DNA of 64,000 bases from assembly GCA_049511715.1 (NCBI GenBank), contig JBEKXU010000001.1:62001-126000 (forward strand). Reading direction: 5' to 3'. This DNA comes from JBEKHT01 sp049511715 (GTDB lineage Bacteria; Chloroflexota; Anaerolineae; Anaerolineales; RBG-16-64-43). The notes beneath the pieces were generated by a model that saw only the letters and a list, made by a program, of their open reading frames with translations, was not told the origin of the DNA and ran no database searches. This document shows, in pieces, positions 1-9,292 of the stretch (positions are counted from its first letter, which is position 1; the number at the start of each line of letters is the position of its first letter). A program made the position numbers and the translations under genes.

Positions 1-1
1 G

Positions 2-1633
2 ATCGTTATCGAGCTGACCCGCTCCTCGGACGCGGAAGGCGTGCTGAAAAAGCTCTACCGGCACACCCCGATGGAGACCACGTTCAGCATCATCCTCTTG
101 GCCCTGGTCCAGGGCGAACCCCGGCTGCTCACGCTCAAGCAGGCCCTGCGGGTGTTCCTCGACCACCGGCTGGAGGTCATCCAGAAGAGGAGCGCGTTCG
201 ATCTGTCGCGGGCCCGCGAGAGAATGGTGATCCTCCAGGGCCTGCGCGTCGCCCTCAAGAACCTGGAGGAAGTCGTGCGCCTGATCCGCAGCGCGCCCAC
301 GGCTCTGGAAGCGAGGGAGCGCCTGCAGAAGCGCTACCGGCTGACCGTGGTCCAGGCCGAGGCCATTCTCGACACGCCTCTGCGCCGGCTGGCGGCGCTG
401 GAGCGCGAGAAGATCGAGCAGGAATACAAGGAGAAGGTCGCCCTGATGGAGTCGCTGGAGCGCCTCCTGGGCTCGCCCAAGCTGCAGCGCGAGACGTTGA
501 TCGAGGAGCTCAAGCAGCTGCAGCAGCGCTTCGGGGACCCGCGCCGCACGGCCATCCTGGCCGACGGGGAGAAGCTCCGCAGCCTGTCCCTGGCCGCGCC
601 GGCCGCCCGCGCCCGGGAGATGGTCTGGGTCACCCTGACCGAATCCGGCCTGCTCTCACGCGGGGGCTCATCCCGCCAGCCGCTCGAGCTCCCTCAGGCG
701 CCGCTCCAGGCGGCGCTGCGGGCCGGCAGGGGGGACACCCTGTGCCTGCTCACGGAGGATGGGAGGCTGGCCGCGCTTCCCGTCGAAGCGGTGCCGGAGG
801 GGGAAACCCGCGCCTCGGGTCTGCACTTCTCGGCCCTCTGCGGCCTGGAAGAGGCGAGCAAAGTGGCGACCATGGCGGCCGTGCCGCCTCCCTCGAAAGG
901 ACGCGAGGGATACCTCACGCTGGTCACCCGGCGGGGGATGGTGAAGCGGCTGCGCCTGCAGGATCTCCCGCGGCCCTCGGCGCCGGTGGCGTCGGTGATC
1001 AAGATCGGGAAGGAAGATTCCCTGGGGTGGGCGTGGGTGACGGACGGCGGGCAGGAGCTGGTGCTCGTGACCCAGGCGGGCATGAGCATCCGCTTCCGCG
1101 AGGACGCGGTCCGGCCCATGGGCCTCCCGGCGGCCGGGGTGGCGGCGATCCGGCTGGGGGGAGCGGGCGACCGGATGGCCTGGGCCGGGGCGGTTCCGCC
1201 GCGCGGGGATCTGCTCCTCATGGGGGAAGACGGCCGCGCGAAGCGCGTGGCGATTTCGGAGTTCCCGCGGCAGGCGCGCAACGGCGTGGGGACGAAGGCG
1301 TGGAAGAGCGAGGCCGGAGGCCGCCTGGTGGGCGCCGCGGCCGGGCTGGCCGAGACGCGGATCCTGGTCGGACTGCGCGGGGCCGCCGCACAGACCGTGC
1401 GGCTCGGAGACTTCCCGCGCCGCAAGCGGACGGCGGAGCCAACCCGTCCCGCCGCGCTCAAGGGGCGCAAGGTCACCGCGCTGATCGCGCTGGACAGCCC
1501 GGTTCCGGGTGCGGGCGAGAAGCACCGCGCTCCTTCTGGCTCCGGAGGGAAGTCGAAAAAGGCCGGGCCGTCCCGGGCGCGGAAAACGAAGCGCCCGGCG
1601 GAGGCCAAGGCCTCGGGCCGGGCGAGAGGCTGA
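2..1633 (+). CDS. DNA gyrase/topoisomerase IV subunit A, C-terminal part (5' truncated by window)
   Basis: This is the C-terminal part of a type IIA topoisomerase A subunit. The reading frame is open from base 2, upstream of the first possible start (GTG at 41), so the N-terminal catalytic part lies outside the window. The visible start, IVIELTRSSDAEGVLKKLY, matches the end of the GyrA/ParC breakage-reunion domain. A long charged helical segment follows (about residues 50-180, tower/coiled-coil), then a region of repeated four-stranded blades (about 190-480) typical of the DNA-wrapping pinwheel. The last 30 residues are Lys/Arg/Ala-rich. The catalytic tyrosine is not in view and I see no clear GyrA box (QRRGGKG), so GyrA and ParC cannot be told apart. 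It converges on the following minus-strand gene, 17 bp away. Confidence 0.88.
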   Translation: MVIELTRSSDAEGVLKKLYRHTPMETTFSIILLALVQGEPRLLTLKQALRVFLDHRLEVIQKRSAFDLSRARERMVILQGLRVALKNLEEVVRLIRSAPTALEARERLQKRYRLTVVQAEAILDTPLRRLAALEREKIEQEYKEKVALMESLERLLGSPKLQRETLIEELKQLQQRFGDPRRTAILADGEKLRSLSLAAPAARAREMVWVTLTESGLLSRGGSSRQPLELPQAPLQAALRAGRGDTLCLLTEDGRLAALPVEAVPEGETRASGLHFSALCGLEEASKVATMAAVPPPSKGREGYLTLVTRRGMVKRLRLQDLPRPSAPVASVIKIGKEDSLGWAWVTDGGQELVLVTQAGMSIRFREDAVRPMGLPAAGVAAIRLGGAGDRMAWAGAVPPRGDLLLMGEDGRAKRVAISEFPRQARNGVGTKAWKSEAGGRLVGAAAGLAETRILVGLRGAAAQTVRLGDFPRRKRTAEPTRPAALKGRKVTALIALDSPVPGAGEKHRAPSGSGGKSKKAGPSRARKTKRPAEAKASGRARG

Positions 1634-1650
1634 AAGACGCCCGCAGCGTC

Positions 1651-2754
1651 TCAGGAGGAGGAGAGAGTAAAGAAGCTGTAGTGGTACTGGATCAAACCGG
1701 CCCGCAGCGCGATGGTGTCGTTCCCGTCCGTAACCTGGCCCGCGGTGCTGGTCGCCGTCCAGTTGAACTGGCGGTAGTTGCTGTCCCCGCTGCGGGAGGT
1801 CACCGTGAACGCGCCGCTGGGGAGCGAGTTGGTCAGGAAGTCCTGGTACCAGGCCGTGATCGAGGTCGTGCCCACGATCGTGCTGTCGGCCGTGGTCTGG
1901 GCGGCGTTGCTCTGGTAGAGCGCCAGGATGGTCGCGACGTCGTGCGAGTTCCAGGCCGCGACCAGGCGGTCGACCATGTCCGTGGGGGCGGGAGCCGCGC
2001 CCCACTTGAAGTTCGCGATGGTGTTCCACCAGGAAATGTATGCGGACTGCCGCGCGTAGTCCCAGGCGAAGAAGTTCGCCCCGGTGAGTTTCAGCGTCTC
2101 GGCCTCCTGGAGAAAGGCGGTCAGATCCGCGGTCGTCGGCTTCCACTTGCCGTTGGGATAGCAGGGGCCGGTGGGAAAGACCGGGAGCGAGGGCTTGAGG
2201 GCCGTCAGCTCCTTGACCGACTCCTGCAGCTGGGCCGCGGGATCGTGCGCATCTTCCCAGTAGACCTGGGGCATGTTGAAATTGCACTTGGCCAGAAAGG
2301 TGCTCCAGGGGAAAGTCTTGTGGACGTTCGGGTAGCGGAAAGAGCTCAGCGCGATGGGAGTATTGGGAAGGCCGGCGCGCAGCGCCTTTACGTAGGTGGC
2401 CGCCGGGGTCGCCATGCCGCTCTTCTCGAACTCGCTCTCCGCGTCGATCACGTAGCCGTCCAGCCCGAGCGCCTTGGTGCGGCTGACGGCGATCTTGGCC
2501 TCGCCCGCGGGATTGATGCCGTAGATGTAGTGCCAGCCCCAGGGACTGACCCCGCGGGCGCGCAGCTCGGAGACCACGGGGGGCAGGAGGTCATGGCCCT
2601 TGGCGTCGATGTTGTAGGCGTAGGGACCGTCCGCAATCTTCAGGAGGACGTGCGACAGGCCGGCGGACGCGGCCGCCGAGGCGATCTTGGAGGCGCTTCC
2701 GCCGTCGCAGTTCGGGATCTGCCAAATGAAGAAACCCTTCCCAACCAGCGCCAT
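1651..2754 (-). CDS. TIM-barrel (glycosidase/lysozyme-like) protein with C-terminal NTF2/SnoaL-like domain
   Basis: A 367-aa protein if started at the ATG at 2754; the frame stays open further upstream but that part reads like non-coding sequence. Residues 1-250 show a barrel pattern of regularly spaced hydrophobic strands (FFIWQIP, HVLLKIADG, GWHYIYGI, GYVIDAESE, NMPQVYWED, FFAWDYARQ). The acidic residues at strand ends (DAE, QVYWED) resemble glycoside hydrolases of the GH25/DUF1906 type. Residues about 260-367 (DMVDRLVAAWNSHDVATIL onward) look like an NTF2/SnoaL-like cone fold, often a small-ligand or dimerisation module. There is no obvious signal peptide from this start. Enzymatic activity is inferred from the fold only. 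The gene stands alone between the topoisomerase and the RelA/SpoT gene. Confidence 0.65.
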   Translation of the reverse strand: MALVGKGFFIWQIPNCDGGSASKIASAAASAGLSHVLLKIADGPYAYNIDAKGHDLLPPVVSELRARGVSPWGWHYIYGINPAGEAKIAVSRTKALGLDGYVIDAESEFEKSGMATPAATYVKALRAGLPNTPIALSSFRYPNVHKTFPWSTFLAKCNFNMPQVYWEDAHDPAAQLQESVKELTALKPSLPVFPTGPCYPNGKWKPTTADLTAFLQEAETLKLTGANFFAWDYARQSAYISWWNTIANFKWGAAPAPTDMVDRLVAAWNSHDVATILALYQSNAAQTTADSTIVGTTSITAWYQDFLTNSLPSGAFTVTSRSGDSNYRQFNWTATSTAGQVTDGNDTIALRAGLIQYHYSFFTLSSS

Positions 2755-2978
2755 TTCGGCCTCCGCCAAGGAAAAAGAACCCCAGAGAGCCCGGGCACGT
2801 GTCGCGCGGGAGGGACCTGCCGGTCCCGCCTCTCCAGGGGCTCTGGACTGGAAAGTGCAACCTGCGTGCCAGCCCCGCTCGTGAGCCCCTACCCGACGGC
2901 AAAACCCGGCCTGGGCGCGGAAGGCCGGGAACTGGCCGTTTCGCCAGGGTATACTTGGGCTGTCGCCTGGAAGCGTCC

Positions 2979-5138
2979 ATGAAACTGGAAACTCTCCTCG
3001 AATGCCTGCCGGATCTTCTCCCTTCGGAGAGGGAGATGATCGAGCGGGCCTACGCCGTTGCCGAGCGCGCCCACCAGGGTCAGTTCCGCGTCTCGGGCGA
3101 GCCCTACGTCCAGCACTGCCTGGCGGTGGCAAAGATCCTGGCCGATTTTGGCGTCCCCGCTACGACCATTGCCGCGGGGCTCCTGCACGACACGGTCGAA
3201 GACGGCGGGGTGACGCTGAAGGAGATTGAGGCCCAGTTCGGAAAAGAGGTCGCCCAGCAAGTGGACGGGGTCACCAAGCTGACCCATCTCCCCAGGGTTT
3301 CGGAGGGGGACGGCCGGAAGGCGGAAGTCCTGGAAGCTCCCCGCCGGAAGGACATGGATGTCGAGAGCCTGCGAAAGATTTTCCTGGCCATGGGGGATGA
3401 CGTGCGCGTCGTCATCATCAAGCTGGCGGACCGCCTTCACAACATGCGGACGCTCAGCCACCTCGAGCCGGACCGCCGGGTGCGCATCGCCCAGGAGACG
3501 CTGGAGATCTTCGCTCCCCTCGCCAACCGGCTCGGCATGTGGCAGATGAAGGGGGAGCTGGAGGATCTCGCCTTCCGTTACGTCAACCCGGAGGTGTACA
3601 AGGAGATTGCCGGAAAGCTGGATGAGCGCCGGGCCGACCGCGAGGCCAAGATGGAGGAGATCGTCCGGCGCCTCAAGGAGCTGCTGGCCGAGGCGGGACT
3701 AACGGCTGAGGTCACGGGGCGCCCCAAGCACATCTACTCGATCTACCGCAAGATGCTCCGCAAGGGGGTGGCGTTCGAGTCGGTCCACGATGTCCGCGCA
3801 GTGCGCATCATCGTCCCGGACATCCCCAGCTGCTATGTGAGCCTGGGCGTCATCCACAACCACTGGTCCCCCCTGCCGGGCGAGTTTGACGACTACGTTG
3901 CCTCGCCCAAGGACAACTTCTACCAGTCCCTGCACACCGCCGTGGTCTACGACGACGGCAAGACCATCGAGGTCCAGATCCGCACCCCGGAGATGCACCA
4001 GAACGCCGACCTGGGAATCGCCGCCCACTGGCGGTACAAGGAAGGGGGGCGGCGGGACGAATCCTTCGAGCGCAGGATCCTGTGGCTGCGCAGCCTCATG
4101 GACTGGCGCCAGGAAGTCCAGGACGCGGGCGAGTTCGTCGATGCGCTCAAGTCCGATGTCTTCCAGGACCGCGTGTATGCCTTCACCCCCAAGGGCGATG
4201 TGATCGACCTGCCCGCCGGCTCTACCGCCATCGACTTCGCTTACCACGTCCACACCGAGATCGGCAATCGCTGCCGGGGAGCCCGCATCAACGGCAAGCT
4301 CGTTGCCCTGGACTACCGGCTGAGGACGGGCGATCAGGTCGAGATCGTCACCACCCGCAGCGGAGGGCCGAGCCGCGACTGGCTCAACCCGGACCTGAGG
4401 CTGGTGCGCTCGCAGCGCGCGCTCAGCAAGATCCGCCAGTGGTTCAAGCGGCAGGATCAGGACCAGCGCATTTCCGAAGGACGGGAGATCGTCGAACGCG
4501 AGCTGCGGCGTCTGGGCGTGGAGGGCGTCACGCTGGAAAGCCTGGGCAAGAGCCTGGGGTACGGCAGCCTGAACGAGTTCCTGGCGGCGGTCGGGTCGGG
4601 AGACATCACCGCCGCCCGCATCGTGGCCAAGATCCTGGAGACGGAGGCCGGGGCCCTGGAGGAATTTCCGGCCCTCACGCTCCCCTCCGAGGTCACCACC
4701 CCCGACGTGAACATCACCGGACTCCGGGGAATGCTGACCTCCATGGCCCGCTGCTGCAAGCCGGTCCCGGGGGACCCGATCGTCGGCTATGTCACCCGCG
4801 GCCGCGGGGCCACCATCCACCGCACGGACTGCCCCAACATCCTGCGCGTCCGCGACAAGGAGCGGCTGGTCCGCGTCTCCTGGGGGCGCCCGGCGCGGAC
4901 CTACCCGGTGGCCGTGCGGGTCACCGCCTACGACCGGGAGGGGCTGCTCCGGGATGTGTCCACGGTCGTTGGGGAAGAGCACATCAACCTGAGCAATGTG
5001 GTCTCCTCGATCAAGGCCCACCTGGCCATGATCGACCTGGTCATGGAGGTCACGGACCTGGGCCAGCTGAGCCGGGTCCTCAACCGCGTCGAGGCCTTGC
5101 CCAATGTCATGGAAGCCCGGCGGGTGCGGGCCGGCTGA
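2979..5138 (+). CDS. RelA/SpoT family (p)ppGpp synthetase/hydrolase
   Basis: A 719-aa long RSH enzyme that makes and degrades the stringent-response alarmone (p)ppGpp. ATG 2979 opens the conserved MKLETLLECLPDLL; the frame is open upstream but lacks family similarity. The HD hydrolase domain (about 30-190) keeps the metal-binding His (YVQHCLA) and the HD pair (LLHDTVED), so hydrolase activity is expected. The synthetase domain (about 230-350) has GRPKHIYSIYRKM and DVRAVRIIV. A TGS domain follows (VYAFTPKGDVIDLPAGSTAIDFAYH, about 395-455 when counted from this start). Next is a helical region with the Cys pair MARCCKPVPGDPIVGY, and then a C-terminal ACT domain. The length is typical of bifunctional Rel/SpoT. 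The moeA gene follows 45 bp later on the same strand. Confidence 0.95.
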   Translation: MKLETLLECLPDLLPSEREMIERAYAVAERAHQGQFRVSGEPYVQHCLAVAKILADFGVPATTIAAGLLHDTVEDGGVTLKEIEAQFGKEVAQQVDGVTKLTHLPRVSEGDGRKAEVLEAPRRKDMDVESLRKIFLAMGDDVRVVIIKLADRLHNMRTLSHLEPDRRVRIAQETLEIFAPLANRLGMWQMKGELEDLAFRYVNPEVYKEIAGKLDERRADREAKMEEIVRRLKELLAEAGLTAEVTGRPKHIYSIYRKMLRKGVAFESVHDVRAVRIIVPDIPSCYVSLGVIHNHWSPLPGEFDDYVASPKDNFYQSLHTAVVYDDGKTIEVQIRTPEMHQNADLGIAAHWRYKEGGRRDESFERRILWLRSLMDWRQEVQDAGEFVDALKSDVFQDRVYAFTPKGDVIDLPAGSTAIDFAYHVHTEIGNRCRGARINGKLVALDYRLRTGDQVEIVTTRSGGPSRDWLNPDLRLVRSQRALSKIRQWFKRQDQDQRISEGREIVERELRRLGVEGVTLESLGKSLGYGSLNEFLAAVGSGDITAARIVAKILETEAGALEEFPALTLPSEVTTPDVNITGLRGMLTSMARCCKPVPGDPIVGYVTRGRGATIHRTDCPNILRVRDKERLVRVSWGRPARTYPVAVRVTAYDREGLLRDVSTVVGEEHINLSNVVSSIKAHLAMIDLVMEVTDLGQLSRVLNRVEALPNVMEARRVRAG

Positions 5139-5183
5139 GCGGCCTCCATTCCTTCCTTTCCTTCAGCCTGAGGCGAAGAAACC

Positions 5184-6419
5184 ATGGACCCCCTGCTGAG
5201 CGTGGAAGCGGCGCGCGAACGCGTGCTCAAGGAATTCACCAGCCTGCCGGCCGAGACGGTCGGCTTGCGGGAGGCCCTGGGCAGGGTGCTGGCGGGGGAC
5301 CTGGCGGCACGCCAGGACCTGCCTCCTTTCTCCAACTCCTCGATGGACGGATATGCGCTGCGGGCCGGGGAGATCCGCGGCGCCTCGGCCCGGAACCCCA
5401 TCCGGCTCCGGGTGGTGCTGGAAGTGCCGGCGGGCACCTCGCCGGCCGCCCCGCTGCCGCCGGGCGCAGCGGCCCGGGTGATGACCGGGGCGCCCATCCC
5501 TGCGGGAGCCGACTGCGTCGTCCCCATGGAGCAAACCGATCTGGGCTCCAGCCCCGCGGCCCTTCCCTCAGAAATCGGAATCCTGACCGCGATCCCGGCG
5601 GGCGCGAACGTTCGGCCCGCCGGGTTCGACCTCCGGGCGGGAGAAACGGTTCTCTCGCGCGGGGCCCGGCTGCGGCCGCAGGAGATCGCCCTGCTGGCCA
5701 GCCTGGGGGAAAGCTCGATCGCGGTCACCCGGCGGCCCAGGATCGCCGTCGTCTCCACCGGAAGCGAGCTGGTCCCTGTGGGGCGCTCGCTGCGGCCGGG
5801 GGAAATCTTCGAAAGCAACTCCTGGATGCTGGGGGGCCTGGTCAGCGAGCTGGGGGCCCAGCCGATCCTGCTGGACATTGCGCCGGATGATCCGGCGGAG
5901 GTCGGGCTGAGATTCGACACCGCGGTGGAGCGGGGCGCCGATCTGATCCTTTCCTCCGCGGGCGTGTCCGTCGGAGAGTACGACTACGTGCGGCCGGTCG
6001 TTGAAAAGAGAGGGCGCCTGTCGTTCTGGAGGGTGAACCTTCGTCCCGGGAGGCCCTTGGCCTTCGGGCGCTACCGGGGCGTCCCCCTCCTGGGTCTGCC
6101 GGGGAATCCGGTTTCCTCGTTCGTCACCTTCGAACTGTTCGCCCGGCCCGCGATCGCCGCCCTGCTCGGAAGTGTCCCCCGGCCGAGGCCCCGGGTCACC
6201 GCGCGCCTGGACCAGGACCTCGATTCGGACGGGAGGGAATCCTATCTGCGCGCGCAAGCTCAGTGGGATTCCGGCCAGTGGAAGGTCGGGCTCAGCGGAA
6301 GCCAGGAGTCCTCCGCGCTGTCGGCGCTCTCCCGCGCCAATTCCCTAATTCGCCTGCCCGCCGGAACCACGCATGTTCCCGGCGGATCGCCCGTGGAAGT
6401 GTGGCTGCTGGAAGACTAG
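5184..6419 (+). CDS. moeA: Molybdopterin molybdenumtransferase MoeA
   Basis: A 411-aa enzyme that inserts molybdate into adenylylated molybdopterin, the last step of molybdenum cofactor synthesis. The length is normal for MoeA. Family motifs are in order: SSMDGYALR near residue 53, VMTGAPIPAGAD near 100, the MogA-like domain beginning PRIAVVSTGSELVP near 188, SNSWMLGGLV, AGVSVGEYDYV near 265, RPGRPLAFG and LPGNPVSSF near 310. A C-terminal domain IV follows. The start has a GAGG-type ribosome site about 9 bp upstream. No other molybdenum cofactor gene is nearby, so its link to the preceding RelA/SpoT gene may be only positional. Confidence 0.95.
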   Translation: MDPLLSVEAARERVLKEFTSLPAETVGLREALGRVLAGDLAARQDLPPFSNSSMDGYALRAGEIRGASARNPIRLRVVLEVPAGTSPAAPLPPGAAARVMTGAPIPAGADCVVPMEQTDLGSSPAALPSEIGILTAIPAGANVRPAGFDLRAGETVLSRGARLRPQEIALLASLGESSIAVTRRPRIAVVSTGSELVPVGRSLRPGEIFESNSWMLGGLVSELGAQPILLDIAPDDPAEVGLRFDTAVERGADLILSSAGVSVGEYDYVRPVVEKRGRLSFWRVNLRPGRPLAFGRYRGVPLLGLPGNPVSSFVTFELFARPAIAALLGSVPRPRPRVTARLDQDLDSDGRESYLRAQAQWDSGQWKVGLSGSQESSALSALSRANSLIRLPAGTTHVPGGSPVEVWLLED

Positions 6420-6520
6420 CCGAAGGCGGCGCGGCTGCGCCCGGGAGCAGGAGAAAAGCGGTCTGAATTCCTCGCGCCAAGGGTTCCGCCCTCGGCGCCG
6501 CCGCAGGCGAAACATGTGCC

Positions 6521-6548
6521 TTGACAAATCCATCGGGCATGATATGTT
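6521..6548 (+). promoter_or_regulatory. Sigma-70-type promoter for the small acidic protein gene
   Basis: The -35 box TTGACA (6521-6526) is perfect. A 16-bp spacer leads to TATGTT (6543-6548) as the -10 box. Transcription would start about 50 bp before the ATG at 6605, which has a strong AAGGAGG ribosome site. Confidence 0.65.
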
Positions 6549-6604
6549 TTTACTCGTGAAACCGGTTACACGGCAGCCGAAAACGGAGGATTTAAGGAGG
6601 CGCA

Positions 6605-6856
6605 ATGCCTAGGATCCGCTGTCGCTACCTCGACTGCGTATTCCTCGAGGAGGGATACTGCGGCGCGGCTGCCACCGAACTCGACCCGGACGCCGGCTGC
6701 CTGACCTATTCGCAGACGGAGGAAGCCGAAGCCCCGCAGGAATGGCAGGGAGAAGAGGTGGGCGAGGAATGGGAGGACGAGGAGGAGGGCTTCGAGGTCG
6801 AGGAGGAGGAAGAAGAAGAAGAGGCCTGGGACGAAGATGAGGAGGAGGAAACCTAG
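6605..6856 (+). CDS. Small, extremely acidic Cys-containing protein
   Basis: An 83-aa protein with a strong AAGGAGG ribosome site 5 bp before the ATG, its own upstream promoter and a perfect terminator 51 bp downstream. It is therefore a single-gene transcript. The N-terminal third has four cysteines at about positions 6, 11, 19 and 32 (CRYLDC, GYCG, AGCLTY), a spacing that could bind one metal ion. The C-terminal half is almost only Glu, Asp and Trp. Such tails occur in nucleic-acid mimics, chaperones and metal buffers, but I do not recognise the family. The complete expression signals argue that it is a real, probably well-expressed gene. Confidence 0.8.
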   Translation: MPRIRCRYLDCVFLEEGYCGAAATELDPDAGCLTYSQTEEAEAPQEWQGEEVGEEWEDEEEGFEVEEEEEEEEAWDEDEEEET

Positions 6857-6906
6857 CCCGGACCTTTTGGAACCGGGGACGGAACCCGATCCGCAGTCTT
6901 CATCTC

Positions 6907-6934
6907 AGGCGAGCGCAGGCTCGCCTCATTTTTT
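6907..6934 (+). terminator. Rho-independent terminator
   Basis: A perfect 8-bp stem, AGGCGAGC (6907-6914) with GCTCGCCT (6919-6926), closes a 4-base loop. CA and six Ts follow. It ends the transcript of the small acidic protein gene and also lies just past the 3' end of the convergent SDR gene. Confidence 0.88.
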
Positions 6935-6959
6935 GGCGTGCCCGGCCGGGCCCTCTTCC

Positions 6960-7760
6960 TCACCCGGGCGGCTCGGCCGCCCCTCGGCGCGGCATCGTGG
7001 CCAGACGCCAGAGGATCCTGAGGGTGGATCCGTAGCGGATCACGACGCCGTGCCTGCGGTTCTCGAGGATCCGGCGCGCCAGAGTGGAAGCCACCGCCTC
7101 GACGGGGGAAGCGATGGCCCGCAGGATCCGCTGGTCCCTGCGCCACGCCTCTTCCTTGCCCCGGTACTGGTCCCGGATGAGGTCGGTGAGCACCATTCCC
7201 GGCCGGATCATGCCGAAGAGGATGTTCGTTCCCCGCAGCTCCGCGGCGAGACATTCGTTGAAGTAGTGCAGGCCGTACTTGCTGGCGCCGTAGAAGGTCA
7301 GCCCGCGCTGTTTCCGGCCGTCGCTCCCCAGCCCCTCGAAGTTGTACAGGCTCCCATGCCCCTGCGCGAGCATCCCACGCACCGCAACCCCTGACCCGTA
7401 GATCGCTCCCAGCAGGTTAGTCTCGATCACCGCCCGGATCTGGTCCGCGGGCTGCTCCCAGATCTTCGTCTGCGGGTGGCCCGCGCCGGCGTTGTTGATC
7501 CAGAGGTCCACCTCGCCGAAGCGGGCGGCGGCATGATCCCAGAGCGCCTGAAGGTCCTGCGGCCGGCGGACATCGCAGGTCCAGCCGGCGAATTGATCCG
7601 CAGAGGCGCGGGCGGCAAGCTCGGCGGTGGCCCGCTCCACCGCCTCGGCCGTCCGCCCGCTCAGCACGACCGTGGCTCCCCGGCGGGCCAGCTCGCCGGC
7701 CAGCGCATGGCCGATCCCGCGCGTGCTTCCCGTCACGACAACAACCGGATGGGATGGCAT
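6960..7760 (-). CDS. SDR family NAD(P)-dependent oxidoreductase
   Basis: A 266-aa classical short-chain dehydrogenase/reductase. The ATG at 7760 follows an AAAGGA ribosome site and opens MPSHPVVVVTG. It carries the nucleotide-binding TGSTRGIG near residue 10, NNAG near 90, and the catalytic YGASK near 155, preceded by a conserved loop. Arg after the first strand (SGRTAEAVE) suggests NADPH preference. The substrate cannot be read from the sequence. The C-terminal end RRGAAEPPG is short and basic. The gene is transcribed alone on the minus strand, and the upstream 256 bp to the DUF3048 gene contain only a short hairpin (about 7927-7941). Confidence 0.93.
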   Translation of the reverse strand: MPSHPVVVVTGSTRGIGHALAGELARRGATVVLSGRTAEAVERATAELAARASADQFAGWTCDVRRPQDLQALWDHAAARFGEVDLWINNAGAGHPQTKIWEQPADQIRAVIETNLLGAIYGSGVAVRGMLAQGHGSLYNFEGLGSDGRKQRGLTFYGASKYGLHYFNECLAAELRGTNILFGMIRPGMVLTDLIRDQYRGKEEAWRRDQRILRAIASPVEAVASTLARRILENRRHGVVIRYGSTLRILWRLATMPRRGAAEPPG

Positions 7761-8016
7761 CAAATGTCCTTTCCTCGCTTGGCAGGGTTCCTCACCGATT
7801 CCCCCGCGGTCTGCCCCGCGGGCGCGCACCCAACGATATCCGCCGGCCGAGCGAATTGCGCCGGGAGGGGCAAATTAAAGGCGGAAATGCCCTGAGCGAT
7901 TTGAAGAGGCTAAACAAACGGATCCGTCCGCCTCCGGCGGATCTTGGAACTCCGCATGCGGCTCAGGATGGAGCGGGCGGACCGGAGGCTTCCCGTCGGC
8001 CGCAGCCGCCGGGGGT

Positions 8017-9267
8017 TCAGGGCAGATGGTCCTCGATCCTCCAGCTCGGGGCGTTGTCTACCGCTACCGAGTCGGCCCCGACCAGCGCAATCCAGCTCAC
8101 GCCGGGGTGAAGCGGGAACGCCCCGTTTGGTCCGAAGAACTGCAGCGGGCGGTTGTTCGCGACCACGCGCCAGTAGCCGTCCCATTCCTGCCCGTCGCGG
8201 AAGAACATCGCCTGGCCGACGCCGTCCAGGGCGATGTCATACATCTCCGTGGCCTTGGGCTGGACGACGTGCCGGTCGAACGGCACCAAGACGACAATCA
8301 GGTTCGAGACCGACAGCTGCTGCCCGGTCAGCCGGTCCGTGAGCGGGGCCATCCCTCCGCTGTCCGTTTCGGACCAGCGGAAATACTTGTCGGTGGAGGG
8401 GTCAAAGCGCCACTCGGCCCGCGCCTGGTCCGTCAGGAAGCGGACCAGGACATCCGTGGCCGGCTCTCCGCCCGCCGGGGTAGTCGGGCTGAAGGCCATC
8501 CCTCCCAGATCGGGAGTGAGGTTGGAGATCCCGTCCGCCACCGCGGCCTTGCGCAAGGCGGCCGTGTTCCCATACAGGCTGTTGATGTGCAAAGCCTGGG
8601 AAGGGTCCCGGCAGAGAGCCGGGCAGGGAGCACGGGTGGGGCTTTCCATCAGGCTCATCGGAAGGGTAGCCCGCAGGGACAGCAGGTCCACCACGCGCGA
8701 GTCGGCGCCGTTGAAGACGAGGATCGATTGGTACATCTTCTCCAGGAGCCCATCGACGATCCGCCCGGAACGGATCGGGCCGACCTTGCTCACGTCCTGG
8801 CTGAGGTAGAGGGCGTGGAAGCGGGTCTCGCCGTCCTCCTGATAGAACTCGAAAAGCAGATCGGCGTAGCTCAGGCCGGCCTGCGGCCGGGCGGTCCGGG
8901 GATAGTTAGAAACCTTGACCGCCACCATCCTGCGCTGCAGCACGCTCCGGTCCGACACGGGCAGCCCGGTGAGCGGATCGATCGCCTGAGGCGGGGCGGG
9001 GGAAGGGGCGGCGCTGGGGGACGGCGCAGGTGAGGCGAAGGCCGACGGAGCCGGAGCGGCCGACGGCGAGGCTGCCGCTTGCGGGAGGGCCTGCGCTGGG
9101 GCGGTGGCGCTCTCCGGATTCGCCCCCGCCGCGGCGGCGGGGATCGGGATCTTTTCGCAGCCCTGCGACCCTAGCAGGAGGACGGCGGCCAGCAGGGCGG
9201 CCCATCTTGCCAGCGGCTGAGGGTCAGGGGTCTGATTTCTGTACCTGGGCACGCCGATACTTTCCAT
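8017..9267 (-). CDS. DUF3048 (YerB-like) lipoprotein, copy 2
   Basis: A 416-aa predicted lipoprotein. The N-terminus has a hydrophobic segment and a lipobox (LLGSQGC, Cys about 37), then a Pro/Ala/Ser-rich linker to about residue 105. The DUF3048 region starts at DPLTGLPVSD and continues through VKVSNYPRTARPQAGLSYADLLFEF, VGPIRSGRIVD and the C-terminal PFDRHVVQPKATEMYD. This family is typified by Bacillus YerB; its molecular role is not established. No clear ribosome site precedes the ATG at 9267, so the start is uncertain. The gene lies 25 bp after its paralogue (9293-10519) and is almost certainly co-transcribed with it. Confidence 0.87.
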   Translation of the reverse strand: MESIGVPRYRNQTPDPQPLARWAALLAAVLLLGSQGCEKIPIPAAAAGANPESATAPAQALPQAAASPSAAPAPSAFASPAPSPSAAPSPAPPQAIDPLTGLPVSDRSVLQRRMVAVKVSNYPRTARPQAGLSYADLLFEFYQEDGETRFHALYLSQDVSKVGPIRSGRIVDGLLEKMYQSILVFNGADSRVVDLLSLRATLPMSLMESPTRAPCPALCRDPSQALHINSLYGNTAALRKAAVADGISNLTPDLGGMAFSPTTPAGGEPATDVLVRFLTDQARAEWRFDPSTDKYFRWSETDSGGMAPLTDRLTGQQLSVSNLIVVLVPFDRHVVQPKATEMYDIALDGVGQAMFFRDGQEWDGYWRVVANNRPLQFFGPNGAFPLHPGVSWIALVGADSVAVDNAPSWRIEDHLP

Positions 9268-9292
9268 TTCTTGCGCACGCCCGGCGGGCGGG

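Noticed and set aside
668..2287. Long minus-strand open frame (539 codons) over the topoisomerase and TIM-barrel genes
   Set aside because: It is the antisense shadow of well-supported genes in GC-rich DNA; its composition is Arg/Pro/Gly/His-rich with no domain.
742..2982. 746-codon plus-strand frame from the topoisomerase gene into the RelA/SpoT start
   Set aside because: It overlaps two recognisable genes and has repetitive Arg/Gly composition, so it is a shadow frame.
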